Assembly: GCA_944388125.1 (NCBI GenBank)
Contig: CALXHO010000013.1
Span: 1 to 45,581 of the forward strand
Reading direction: 5' to 3'
DNA: 45,581 nt
Source of the DNA: an uncultured Gemmiger sp.
Lineage (GTDB): Bacteria > Bacillota > Clostridia > Oscillospirales > Ruminococcaceae
Position numbers and translations under genes: made by a program. Each line of letters starts with the position of its first letter. The first letter of the stretch is position 1. A model generated the notes under the pieces. It ran no database searches and was not told the origin of the DNA. It was given only the letters and a program-made list of their open reading frames with translations. Positions 7,521 through 16,429 of the stretch are shown piece after piece.

Positions 7521-8282
7521 TCACTCCGGTTCGGAGGGGCAGGGGATATCCCGGCCGCTGCACCACAGGGCGGCCAGACTCATGTCGTCGTGGGTGTGGG
7601 AGGACAGCTTGTCCTCCATGGCGCGGAGATAGGCCTCCCGCACCGTCTCCGGCGGGTTGTCGGGGTTGGCCAGCCAGCTGCACAGCACCTCCACCGCCTG
7701 GGCAGGGACGTGCTCCTCCCGGTCATACAGGCCGTCGGCGCTGCCGTCGCTGGCCAGCAGGACGCAGCGCTCCTCCCCGCAGACTCCCCGCTGCAGCCGC
7801 AGGTGTTCCGCCGCGCAGTCCTGGGAGAGAAAATAGGTCTCGTAGGAATAGAGGCCGTTTTCCGGGTAGGAGAGCACCCGCACGCCCTCGGCGTCGCTCT
7901 CAAAGAGATAGCCGTCCCCGATGTGGCCGCACAGCCAGCGCCCGTCCCGGTGACGGGCGTAGAACAGCAGGGTGCAGTAGCACTCCTCCATGGGCAGGCC
8001 CAGCACCTCCAGGGCCTGCTGGCCGTCTTGGACCAGCCGGACGGCGGCGTCGGGGCTGTCATCGGCGTAAAGGTCCTCAAAATGCCGGGAGAGGTATCCG
8101 GGCAGCCAGTTCACCACCGTCTCGGCGGCCTGCTCGCTGTGGGGGCAGCTGCCGGCGCCGTCGCTGAGGACAACGGCGGCCAGGGTGTCGTCCCGGTATC
8201 CCCCGGCGCGGTCCTGGCAGGGCAGACCGGCGGCGGCGTGGCTGCGGCCCCGCACCACACCGGCGGCAAATTTTGCTTGCAT
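7521..8282 (-). CDS. PP2C-family serine/threonine phosphatase (TerY-P triad member)
   Basis: This 253-residue protein has the metal-binding Asp motifs of PP2C phosphatases: LSDGAGS (Asp41), GHIGDGYL in the middle, LASDGSADGLYD, and a closing THDDMSLAAL with its Asp pair. PP2C enzymes use two Mn/Mg ions to remove phosphate from Ser/Thr. The start is taken at ATG 8282, eight bases after GGAGG; an in-frame GTG directly upstream at 8285 would add one residue. It follows the vWA gene by 39 bases and the large kinase gene lies one gene further upstream. A vWA protein, a PP2C phosphatase and a kinase together form the TerY-P triad described in comparative genomics, so this enzyme probably reverses the neighbouring kinase. 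Confidence 0.92.
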   Translation of the reverse strand: MQAKFAAGVVRGRSHAAAGLPCQDRAGGYRDDTLAAVVLSDGAGSCPHSEQAAETVVNWLPGYLSRHFEDLYADDSPDAAVRLVQDGQQALEVLGLPMEECYCTLLFYARHRDGRWLCGHIGDGYLFESDAEGVRVLSYPENGLYSYETYFLSQDCAAEHLRLQRGVCGEERCVLLASDGSADGLYDREEHVPAQAVEVLCSWLANPDNPPETVREAYLRAMEDKLSSHTHDDMSLAALWCSGRDIPCPSEPE

Positions 8283-8321
8283 CACATTTACCTCCCAAAC
8301 GGATCAGAGTACAGAGAATCC

Positions 8322-9023
8322 TCAGTGCCAGTCGGTGGGGGCATCCATGCCGCCGTGCTCTACCGTGTCACGGCTGGCCTGGCTGACGTTGCGGCTGAGG
8401 TTGTCGAAAAATTTGGAGACCACCATGTTTTCCAGACGGTCCACCTTGCCGTCGATGCTGAAATCGTTCAGGCTGCGGGTGCCGTCCCCCATGCTCAGGC
8501 ACATGGTCTTGAGCTTGAAGGTGCGCAGCAGGTGCTGCACCCGGTCGGCGGCCTGGCGCACCACCCGGTCCAGCTCGGAGGAGTCCCCGTCGCTGATGAT
8601 GATGAGCCAGGGGGTGTAGCAGTTGTTATTGACGCTGGACAGCCGCTGGCGGTAGTCCTCGATCTGGTCCAGGGCCAGCTGCACCCCGGCGGCCAGGGAG
8701 GTCTCGGAATCCCGGGCGGCGATGGGGGTGGCGGCCAGCTGTTTCAGGGCTGCCTCGGCGGAGCCGAACTCACAGAGTACCTTCGCCTCGTTGCCGAAGG
8801 TCACCAGGCAGATTTCGGCGGCATCCCGGGCCAGAAAGTTCTCGTCCACCTTTTTCAGAAAGGCGGTGACCCCGGCGCTGATCTCCTGGATGGCGCCGCT
8901 GATCTGCATGGAGATGGAACAGTCGATGCACAGGCAGATCAGGATGCGGATGCTGCGGTTGTTGGCCATCTGGCTGTCCTGAAGAAACAGCTCGCGGGCG
9001 GTGGAGGAAGTGTCCATAGCCAT
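8322..9023 (-). CDS. von Willebrand factor A (TerY-like) protein
   Basis: The protein has 233 residues. The MIDAS metal site is visible as CIDCSISM (DxSxS pattern), with SETSLAAGV supplying the second-site Thr and IIISDGDSSE the third-site Asp. This is the TerY-like vWA type, a metal-dependent protein-binding fold. The first ATG is chosen because AAGGAGAG lies seven bases upstream; MAMDTSS follows. It lies 32 bases after the kinase gene and 39 before the PP2C gene, all on one strand. It is expected to act as the binding adaptor of the triad. No TerB, TerC or TerD gene is seen in the window. Confidence 0.9.
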   Translation of the reverse strand: MAMDTSSTARELFLQDSQMANNRSIRILICLCIDCSISMQISGAIQEISAGVTAFLKKVDENFLARDAAEICLVTFGNEAKVLCEFGSAEAALKQLAATPIAARDSETSLAAGVQLALDQIEDYRQRLSSVNNNCYTPWLIIISDGDSSELDRVVRQAADRVQHLLRTFKLKTMCLSMGDGTRSLNDFSIDGKVDRLENMVVSKFFDNLSRNVSQASRDTVEHGGMDAPTDWH

Positions 9024-9055
9024 AAGAAAACTCTCCTTTCAGTAGGGAAAACGGT

Positions 9056-12000
9056 TCATCTCCGGCGGGCGCGGATCTGTTTGCGGCAGTTGTCGCAGAG
9101 GGGGCTGCGCTTTTTGTCCCGGTTCTGGATCTGCTGCCACACCGGCATGAGGAACCGGGTGCCGCAGCGGCCGCAGGTGACGGGGGTGCGGTTCCAGCAT
9201 TGGGAACAGTAGATGTGCTGGCCTTTCCTTTCCATGGAAATTTTCCGCCCCTTGAGCATCTGCACGGCATTGCCGCAGCTCTCACAGGGGACGGTGACCT
9301 GGGTGCGGCAGTCGGAACAGTAGATCTCCCGCACGCCCTTGGCTTTCAGCTCGGCCAGCCGCTTTTTCTCCATGAGGAAGGTCTTGCCGCAGCCGTCGCA
9401 GGTGACGGTGGTATGGCGGCAGGTATCGCACAGTGCCTCGGCCAGGCCGGACTCGATGAGCACGGCGTCTTCCACCGAGGTCTCGTACACCTTGCCGCAG
9501 GAGGAACAGGTCACCCGGCAGCGGTCGTTTTTGTGGTTTTCCAGGGAGTTGAGGCAGTTGCGGCAGAAGATCGGCTTGCCCTGGGCTTTCAGCCGCTCCA
9601 CCTGCTTTTTGTGGAGGTTGAACGCCCGGTGGCAGAAGGGACAGACCAGATCCACATAGGTGGGATTTTCCGGGTTGAATTCGTGGTATTTGGCGGGGGC
9701 CAGCTCGTCGCTGAAGCCCAGCCGCTCCACGCAGTAGAGGTAGGAGCTCATCAGGTCGGCCCACTCGGCGGCGGTGGTGGAATGCCAGTCCAGGAAGGTC
9801 CGGCCGAAGGCCTCGCACACTTTCTTGGGCAGGTTTTTCCAGATCATCCAGTTGTCGCCGTCGGGCACCTCAAAGTCGCCGCTGTTGCGCTCCACCTCGG
9901 CGTAGGCAAAGCGGCGCTGGGCCATGGCCTGGGTGAAGTCCAGGTCGGTCTTGGTGGCAAAGGGGTTCTGGCCCAGGAAGAGGATCTCGAACAGCAGGAT
10001 GGCAAAGGCGTAGTCGTCCTCGCTCTCGGTGCGCAGGATGGTCTTGAAGTCCAGGGCGCCGTGGATGTTCAGCCGCTCCCGGATGCCGGGATGGGTGAAT
10101 TTCTCGATGCCCACCGGGCAGGGGAATCCCCCGAACTGGAAGCTGTCGGTATCCACCACATAGACCCGGCCGCTGTTTTTCAGGTCCACCATGAAGTTGC
10201 CGCCGTTCACATCCCCCATGAGGATGTTGTGTTTGTGCAGCTGTGCCATGATGCGGGCCGCCGCCAGGGCGGTGCGGATCAGGTCCTTGCGGGTCCAGTT
10301 TGCCATCAGGGCCTGGCGCTGGCTGGGAGAGCCGATCTTCAGCACCGACTTGGCAAAGGGCAGGGCGTTTTGGGGGGCGCGGGGCATGGTGTAGCCGCAG
10401 AAATCCCCGGTTTCGGTGTAGAGCATGTGGGTGGGCCAGCAGAGCTCCGCCAGGCCGGGATCGTGGGCCAGCATCTCGGTCAGCTTGTCCCGGCGGCCCA
10501 CCGTCAGGTGTTCCCGGTTGTAGATCTTGGCCACGATCCCCTCGCTGTCGGTGAGGAACAGCGTGCCCTCGCCGCCCTCAGCGGGCTCGCCGTCCTCGGT
10601 GAGCAGACCGCGCAGCGTCACGGGGCGGTGCTCCTCGGTGTAGAGGACCATGCCGTTTTTCCCTTCCCCGGGAAAAGGCAGCAGCGTCTCATCCATCACC
10701 CGCAGGGGCGGGTCCTTGGGGAAGGGGGCGTTTTTCTGCCGGGCAGGGGAAGCGGCCGGAGGTTTTTTCACCGTCGTCCCGGGTCCGGGACCGGCCTGGG
10801 GCGTCCTTACCGGCGCCCCGGTTGCAGGGGCGGGGGCAGGAGCTGCCTGTGGCTTTTTCACCGGCATCTCCGCCGCGGGGGCGGGAGCCGGGGCAGCCGG
10901 GGACGGGGTCACCCGGGGAAAGGCTGCGCCGGTCGGGTCAGAAGCGGAAACGGGAGTGGGCGCGGGCGCGGAAACAGGGGCCGGCGCAGGGGCGGGAGAC
11001 GGGGCGGCAGCGGGAGCCGCGGAATCCCGCGACGTTTCCGCGGGAGCTGTCCGGTCTTTCGAAAGGGGGGAAGCGTTCTCCTCCATCATCTCTTTGAGCA
11101 GGCGGTCGGTGCGGACAAAGCTCTCCTTGACCAGCGGCATCACCAGCGGGTCGTCCAGGCTGGGGGCGGCAAAGGGCAGAAAATGGCGCAGCACCATGCA
11201 GTCCACCCCCACCAGCTCGTTGCCCTGCACCCGCACCACCGTCACAAAGGGCAGCCGGGCACGGTCGATGAGCTTGGGCAGGCTGGTGGCGCCGCTGACA
11301 AAAACGCAGTACCGCTCAAAGGGATGATCCTGCAGGGTGCGCACCAGGGCCTCGTCATCGGTGTACAGCGGGTCGGCCACGCCGGTCAGCTTCACCTTCA
11401 GCTGGTCCATGGCAAAGACGTAGGTGCCCTTGGACTGTTCCAGGGGGGCGATCTCCTGTTCCAGATCCTGGCGCTGGGGGGCGTAGGCGGGGCCCATGGG
11501 GGCCAGAAGCTGATATTTCTGCCGCAGGGCATCCAGCCGGTCAATGTCCCGGATCAGCCGCAGCATGGCGGTGCGCTCCACAAAGAGGGGGCGCCCGGCG
11601 GTGCGGGCGGCGGGGTAGAGCCGGCTGCCCAGAAAATACTTGCCGCCTGCGCTTTTGAGCAGACTGGGGGTCAGGATGATCTGATGGGTGCGCACCAGTT
11701 CCTGCAGGGTGCGCTGGTCCATGCTGCCCCCTGCGTAGCTGGCCAGAAGATCCAGGGCGGGGATGCCGTCCAGTTTTTTCTGGGCCATGCGCAGGCGGAT
11801 GTCCTCCTCCTGCAGGCGGCGGGCATCCTGCTGCTGCTGGAAGGCGCGGTTCTGGGCGGCAAGGGCCTCGTTTTCGGCGCGCAGCTCCTCCCGCTCCCGC
11901 TCTTCCCGGGCGCGCTCCTCCTCCCGGCGCACGGCGTCGGACAGATAGCCCAGAACGTTGTTCAGCGGGGCGTCCACAAAGCCGTCGGTGAAGGAAAACC

Positions 12001-12751
12001 CGCTCTGACCCAGCATTTCCCGCACCTGGTCCGCGGTGAGCAGCCCCTGCATCTCCTTGGCAATGTCCTCCGCCGAATAAAAGGCAATGGCGGCGGCCTC
12101 GTCGTAAATGCGGTGCACCTCGTCATATTCGGCCTTGACGGCGTCGCTGCGCAGGCAGTCCACCACCTGTATCCAGGGTTCGTAGATCTTTTGCCAGGCG
12201 GCTGCCGTCTCGGGCTTGCTGGAGGCGGTGGAGGCGTGGGCAAAGTCGTTGCGCAGATGGATGGCGGCGTGGAAGAGATCCTCCCACTGGAATTTGCGCA
12301 TGCTGGCAAGCCGGGGGCAATGCTGGCGGGCCAGGTCGGCCATGCTGCACCCGGCCTTGTCCTCCGGCAGATAGACAAACAGTTTGAAACAGGCCTGCAT
12401 GTCCAGCTTGCCCAGCAGTTCCCGGCGCAGGTCGGGGGAGACAGGGGCGGTCAGCACCTTCTTTAAGTAGTCGTCAAAGGCTGGATTGTTGGCGCGGGGC
12501 TTTTTCTGGCCGTTGGCGGCGCTGTCGGGCAGGGCCTCCCAGACGCGGTTGCGGTCGATGACCGAGCGCTGTTTTTCCTGTTCCGGCTGGGCGCATCCGG
12601 CGCGGAAGATGGCGGCAAACTTGTCCTCGGGAATGATGCTCTGCAAAGTGGCTACCATGAAGTTCAGCACGGCCTTCTGCAGCGAGGTGGCCTGCTGGGT
12701 CAGACGGTCGGCATACAGCGCAGCCCGGCGGCTGTCGTTGGCGTGGTCCAT
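9056..12751 (-). CDS. Large multidomain protein kinase with HEPN-like motif, coiled coil and five zinc ribbons
   Basis: The product is about 1231 residues. The start at 12751 (MDHANDSRRA) is chosen because AGGAGG lies nine bases before it; the ribosome site falls inside the longer reading. Residues 1-250 are helical and contain HLRNDFAHAS (near 165), which fits the RxxxxH signature of HEPN domains. Residues about 270-320 are a Glu/Arg-rich coiled coil, then comes an unrecognised alpha/beta region (330-560) and a Pro/Ala-rich linker (570-690). The kinase core follows: GGEGTLF loop near 725, VAKIY lysine near 740, MGDVNGGNF catalytic loop near 845, and DTDSF in place of DFG near 865. Five zinc ribbons with paired CxxC motifs fill 1035-1225. 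It heads the operon with the vWA and PP2C genes. Targets are unknown. Confidence 0.88.
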   Translation of the reverse strand: MDHANDSRRAALYADRLTQQATSLQKAVLNFMVATLQSIIPEDKFAAIFRAGCAQPEQEKQRSVIDRNRVWEALPDSAANGQKKPRANNPAFDDYLKKVLTAPVSPDLRRELLGKLDMQACFKLFVYLPEDKAGCSMADLARQHCPRLASMRKFQWEDLFHAAIHLRNDFAHASTASSKPETAAAWQKIYEPWIQVVDCLRSDAVKAEYDEVHRIYDEAAAIAFYSAEDIAKEMQGLLTADQVREMLGQSGFSFTDGFVDAPLNNVLGYLSDAVRREEERAREEREREELRAENEALAAQNRAFQQQQDARRLQEEDIRLRMAQKKLDGIPALDLLASYAGGSMDQRTLQELVRTHQIILTPSLLKSAGGKYFLGSRLYPAARTAGRPLFVERTAMLRLIRDIDRLDALRQKYQLLAPMGPAYAPQRQDLEQEIAPLEQSKGTYVFAMDQLKVKLTGVADPLYTDDEALVRTLQDHPFERYCVFVSGATSLPKLIDRARLPFVTVVRVQGNELVGVDCMVLRHFLPFAAPSLDDPLVMPLVKESFVRTDRLLKEMMEENASPLSKDRTAPAETSRDSAAPAAAPSPAPAPAPVSAPAPTPVSASDPTGAAFPRVTPSPAAPAPAPAAEMPVKKPQAAPAPAPATGAPVRTPQAGPGPGTTVKKPPAASPARQKNAPFPKDPPLRVMDETLLPFPGEGKNGMVLYTEEHRPVTLRGLLTEDGEPAEGGEGTLFLTDSEGIVAKIYNREHLTVGRRDKLTEMLAHDPGLAELCWPTHMLYTETGDFCGYTMPRAPQNALPFAKSVLKIGSPSQRQALMANWTRKDLIRTALAAARIMAQLHKHNILMGDVNGGNFMVDLKNSGRVYVVDTDSFQFGGFPCPVGIEKFTHPGIRERLNIHGALDFKTILRTESEDDYAFAILLFEILFLGQNPFATKTDLDFTQAMAQRRFAYAEVERNSGDFEVPDGDNWMIWKNLPKKVCEAFGRTFLDWHSTTAAEWADLMSSYLYCVERLGFSDELAPAKYHEFNPENPTYVDLVCPFCHRAFNLHKKQVERLKAQGKPIFCRNCLNSLENHKNDRCRVTCSSCGKVYETSVEDAVLIESGLAEALCDTCRHTTVTCDGCGKTFLMEKKRLAELKAKGVREIYCSDCRTQVTVPCESCGNAVQMLKGRKISMERKGQHIYCSQCWNRTPVTCGRCGTRFLMPVWQQIQNRDKKRSPLCDNCRKQIRARRR

Positions 12752-12804
12752 ATGCAAAAACCTCCTTGTCATGGAAAAAAGGCGGCAAAACTCTTATATC
12801 AGGT

Positions 12805-12834
12805 ATTATAGTCCCAAAAATCCGGCGGGTTCAA
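12805..12834 (-). promoter_or_regulatory. Promoter of the kinase/vWA/PP2C operon
   Basis: On the minus strand, TTGAAC (12834-12829), 18 bases, then a perfect TATAAT (12810-12805). The start of transcription should be near 12797, leaving a leader of about 45 bases to the ATG at 12751. Confidence 0.85.
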
Positions 12835-12883
12835 CCTTGGCCGGCATAAAATCTGAAATTTCCTCCCCCGCCGCCCTGCCCGA

Positions 12884-12911
12884 TTGAAAAAATATGGCGA
12901 TACAGTATAAT
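12884..12911 (+). promoter_or_regulatory. Promoter of the Sel1-repeat membrane protein gene
   Basis: TTGAAA (12884-12889), 16 bases, then TATAAT (12906-12911). It diverges from the kinase operon promoter; the two -10 boxes are about 95 bases apart. Confidence 0.8.
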
Positions 12912-12952
12912 GAAAATAATACTGTTTCAGATTTCTGCTCACCCGCGGGTGA
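12902..12952 (+). promoter_or_regulatory. Two operator-like dyads over the Sel1 gene promoter
   Basis: ACAGTAT (12902-12908) and ATACTGT (12919-12925) form an inverted repeat that covers the -10 box and start site. Fourteen bases later TCACCCGCGGGTGA (12939-12952) is a perfect palindrome, flanked by CTG and CAG. Both are placed where a repressor would act. No regulator is identified. Confidence 0.5.
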
Positions 12953-13045
12953 ACAGTTTGAAAAATCATTCCCTATATTTTTGACAGGACCGAAAGCGGC
13001 AGACCGTCTGCCCGGGACCGGTCTCGATAAGAAAGGATGAGAAAA

Positions 13046-16000
13046 ATGTTCCAGTATGAGGATTTGGATTTTGAGACCCTTCGCAATTCGGAAGAGATCG
13101 ACCCCGACAGCCCGGAAGCTCTGTATGCCATGGCGCAGTTTTACCGGACCGGCAAGGGTGTGACCGCCGATGCGGACATGTACAAAAAATATCTGCGCAG
13201 TGCCGCCCAGGCGGGCAGCGAGATGGCCGCCCGGGAACTGGAGGAGCAGAAAGGTGCCCCGGCCGCCCCCAAGACGGCGCAGGCGCCGTCCGGCCTCACC
13301 GAGCTGATCCGCGGCGCCGAGAAGGGCCAGCCGGACGCCCTGATCCCGGCGGCAGATGCCTGTGCCCGGATGGGGGAGCCGGAGCGCGCGGTGAGGTTCC
13401 TGCAGAAAGCGGCGGACCTGATCGACCGCAATATTTACACCGAGGAGGAGTGCCAGCAGATCTGGCTGAAACTGGCCAGACTGTGGGGCGGCAAGGAGCT
13501 GAACGACCCCGAAAAATGCCACCGGGCCTACGGCATGGCGGCGGAGCTGCACAATGCCGAGGCGGCGGCCGCCTACGCCGAGCAGTGCCGCAACGGCTAC
13601 GGCTGCGAGAAGGACGAGGAGAAAGCTCTCCACTATGAGGCCATCAGTGCCGAGCGTGGCGGCTCCTTTGAAAAATACGGCTTTGCCCTGCAGCTGTTGA
13701 CCAGCGGCAAGCGGATGGACGCGGCCATGCTGCTGGAGCAGGCCATGAACACTGCCCAGGACCCCGAAATGAAACAGGCCTGCCGGCTGATTATGGCCTA
13801 TCTGGGCGCATCGCCCCTGACGCCGGAGACGGCGCAGTGGGCCTGGCAGCACTATGACGGGCAGAAGATCCGGGCAAACCCGGAGGAAAACGGCAAACGC
13901 GAAGAGATGGGCATTCCCCTGATGACGCTGGCGGAACCCTACGGCACCATGGAGCACGCCCGGGAGGCGGGCCTGCCCTTTGACGCCGAACAGGCGGCGG
14001 TCATCGGCAAAAATACCGATCCCAAGGTGGGCATCCAGTGGCTGGAGTATGCGGCGGAGCAGGGCAGCGTCAAGGCCTACAATACCCTGGGATATTATTA
14101 CGTTGTGGGTAAAGGTGTGCCCAAGGATTCCCGCCGGGCGTTTTACTGGTTTGAAAAAGGCGCCCAGGCCGGAGATGCCACTGCCCAGTATAATATGGGC
14201 CTCTGCTACTGGGATGGCAACGGCGTACCCGCCGACCCGGGCAAGGCGGCCATCTGGTTCCGGCAGGCGGCGGACAAGGGCGACGCCAGCGCCCAGAACC
14301 GGCTGGCCCATTGCTACCAGAATGGCATCGGTGTGGCTGCTGACCCGGAACAGGCGGTCTACTGGTACAACCAGGCGGCAAAACAAGGGGACGGCAATGC
14401 ACAGAGCAACCTGGGCATTTGCTACCGGGACGGCATCGGTGTGGCAGCCGACCCGGAAAAGATGATCTACTGGTTCCGCCAGGCGGCGGAGCAGGGCAAT
14501 GCCAAAAGCCAGAACAGCCTGGGAAACTGCTATCTTGAGGGCAGAGGCGTGGAGAGGGACCCGGTCCAGGCGGCAGCCTGGTTCCGGAAAGCGGCGATCC
14601 AGGGCTGGGCAACCGCTCAGTACAATCTGGGCGGATGCTACAAGGAGGGCGTCGGCGTTGCCAAGAACCTGCAAAAGGCGGCCGAATGGTTCCGGAAAGC
14701 AGCGGAGCAGGGGATGCCGGACGCCCAGTATGTTCTGGGAAAAAGCTATGCCTCCGGGAGTGGCGTGGAAAAGGATCTGACGCAGGCCGCTGCCTGGTAC
14801 CAGAAGGCCGCAGAGCAGGGCATGGCAGAAGCCCAGTACAGCCTGAGCGTCTGTTACCGGGAGGGCAGCGGTGTGGCCGCCGACCTGAAAAAGTCCGCCT
14901 TCTGGAGCCGCAAAGCGGCGGAGCAGGGAATGGCGGATGCCCAGAATGATCTGGGCGTCTGGTATCAGCGCGGCGTCGGCGTAGAAGGAAAGGACCTGCC
15001 CCAGGCTGCAGAATGGTTCCGCAAGGCGGCGGAGCAGGGCCTGGCAGCGGCCCAGTGTAATCTGGGCATTGCCTACTGGAAGGGCCAGGGCGTGGAACAG
15101 GATGAAGACCAGGCCCTGACCTGGCTCCAGAAAGCGGCGGACCAGGGGTATGAGCAGGCCAGGAAGGCCATCCAGCAGATGCGCCGCCAGCAGGAACCGG
15201 AGCCTGCGCAGCCGGAACAACCCTCCGCCGCATCCCCCTCCAACGGGAAAAACGAAGGTCTGAATAACCGGAAGCTCCTGCTGCCTTTGCTGGTTGCCGT
15301 GGCTTTTGCGGTGGTCTGGATGGTCAGCGGTTTTGTGGAGGTGCTGTTCCCCGCAAAGAGCGATGCCGAAGCGGGCACAGCGGGCACCGGGACCAGCCAG
15401 GCCGCCGACTCCAACGTCATCAATCCCTTCGACCCCGCCTTCTTCAATACGCCCGACGGGGTGGAACTGAAGTTCAGCGGCATTGCCCCCAACGGCACCC
15501 TCATCATCAGCAACAATCTGCCGTCGGACAACCCGGCGTCCCAGATTATCTATGAGGCCGACCGCTATGAAGGCCTTTCCGACCTGGAGAACATCACCAT
15601 CACCGCCTCGCTGAACAACAGCGACTACCGCCTGAAAAACACCAGCGTTGTCATGAAGGTAAAGCTGGACAATCATTATCTCAAATCCCTGGATGAGCTC
15701 AACGCCGATTCCTGGGCCAAGATCAAGACGGCCCTGAATGAAAAGGTCATTGCCAACATCGGCATGCCGGATGAAAACGGCATCTATGTGCCCAACAGCA
15801 ACCGCGACATCGATACGGATGACGGTTATTCCCTGGATGATTCCAAGATGTATGGTCTCACCTATACAAACTGCATCCTTCTCCAGGCCAAAAATCCCGA
15901 GGATCTGGACAGTGATGAGCCGGAAAGCCGGCTGATGATTGAGTATACCATCGGCTATGATCTGGTGTATACGTGGGCAGATAGTGTCTCCGAGACCGTT

Positions 16001-16198
16001 CCCGCCGCCACCGGCTGCATTTACGTGGACGACCTGATCGTGGACGGCGACGGCAACGCGGAGGTGGATTCCTCTCAGTTCAAGATGTCAAGAAAGGTAT
16101 ATCACCAGTTGGTGGACTTCGAAAACAACTGGATCTCTCCTTACATGACCACCTACTCCATGAGCACGGTGGACGCCTCCCAGGTGCTGCCCCAGTAA
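13046..16198 (+). CDS. Membrane-anchored Sel1-like repeat protein
   Basis: The product is about 1050 residues. A first Sel1-type unit stands near the N-terminus (ALYAMAQFYRTGKGV), and about ten consecutive 36-residue units run from about residue 335 to 710, each with the pattern AQxxLGxCYxxGxGVxxDxxxAxxWxxKAAEQG. Such arrays are protein-binding solenoids. A single hydrophobic helix (LLPLLVAVAFAVVWMVSGF, about 745-765) follows, then a C-terminal domain of about 280 residues that is not recognised. The repeats are probably cytoplasmic and the C-terminal domain outside, by position. The start at 13046 is preferred because AAAGG lies nine bases upstream; the ATG at 13037 abuts it. It diverges from the kinase operon and Sel1 proteins often accompany such kinases, so a scaffold role is inferred. 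Confidence 0.88.
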   Translation: MFQYEDLDFETLRNSEEIDPDSPEALYAMAQFYRTGKGVTADADMYKKYLRSAAQAGSEMAARELEEQKGAPAAPKTAQAPSGLTELIRGAEKGQPDALIPAADACARMGEPERAVRFLQKAADLIDRNIYTEEECQQIWLKLARLWGGKELNDPEKCHRAYGMAAELHNAEAAAAYAEQCRNGYGCEKDEEKALHYEAISAERGGSFEKYGFALQLLTSGKRMDAAMLLEQAMNTAQDPEMKQACRLIMAYLGASPLTPETAQWAWQHYDGQKIRANPEENGKREEMGIPLMTLAEPYGTMEHAREAGLPFDAEQAAVIGKNTDPKVGIQWLEYAAEQGSVKAYNTLGYYYVVGKGVPKDSRRAFYWFEKGAQAGDATAQYNMGLCYWDGNGVPADPGKAAIWFRQAADKGDASAQNRLAHCYQNGIGVAADPEQAVYWYNQAAKQGDGNAQSNLGICYRDGIGVAADPEKMIYWFRQAAEQGNAKSQNSLGNCYLEGRGVERDPVQAAAWFRKAAIQGWATAQYNLGGCYKEGVGVAKNLQKAAEWFRKAAEQGMPDAQYVLGKSYASGSGVEKDLTQAAAWYQKAAEQGMAEAQYSLSVCYREGSGVAADLKKSAFWSRKAAEQGMADAQNDLGVWYQRGVGVEGKDLPQAAEWFRKAAEQGLAAAQCNLGIAYWKGQGVEQDEDQALTWLQKAADQGYEQARKAIQQMRRQQEPEPAQPEQPSAASPSNGKNEGLNNRKLLLPLLVAVAFAVVWMVSGFVEVLFPAKSDAEAGTAGTGTSQAADSNVINPFDPAFFNTPDGVELKFSGIAPNGTLIISNNLPSDNPASQIIYEADRYEGLSDLENITITASLNNSDYRLKNTSVVMKVKLDNHYLKSLDELNADSWAKIKTALNEKVIANIGMPDENGIYVPNSNRDIDTDDGYSLDDSKMYGLTYTNCILLQAKNPEDLDSDEPESRLMIEYTIGYDLVYTWADSVSETVPAATGCIYVDDLIVDGDGNAEVDSSQFKMSRKVYHQLVDFENNWISPYMTTYSMSTVDASQVLPQ

Positions 16199-16226
16199 GT
16201 GCCTTTTCCCATTACAATCACCGGAC

Positions 16227-16274
16227 AGCCCCTGCCTTCTGCAGACTTTGCGGAAGGCGGGGGCTGATTTTTTT
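16227..16274 (+). terminator. Intrinsic terminator of the Sel1-repeat gene
   Basis: AGCCCCTGCCTTC pairs with GAAGGCGGGGGCT and is followed by GATTTTTTT. Confidence 0.92.
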
Positions 16275-16429
16275 CCAATTTTTTTCTGCCCGGCGTGAAC
16301 TCGGGCGGGAATGCTGCCGTATCACCTGTATGCAGGCGGAAGGGCATGGAAATGCCGGGAAGCCGGACAAAACAGAAAGAAGGTGAAGAAAAAATAAAAT
16401 TTTTCCAGACAGGGCGTGAACCTTCCCCG

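Noticed and set aside
7521-12751. Tellurite resistance operon
   Set aside because: The vWA/PP2C/kinase set resembles TerY-P, but TerB, TerC, TerD and TerE are not present, so a resistance label is not justified.
12981-12986. TTGACA upstream of the Sel1 gene
   Set aside because: No -10 sequence stands at 16-19 bases; the TTGAAA/TATAAT pair at 12884-12911 is better.
12806-15676. 956-codon minus-strand frame opposite the Sel1 gene
   Set aside because: It mirrors the periodic Sel1 repeats on the other strand and shows no known motifs.
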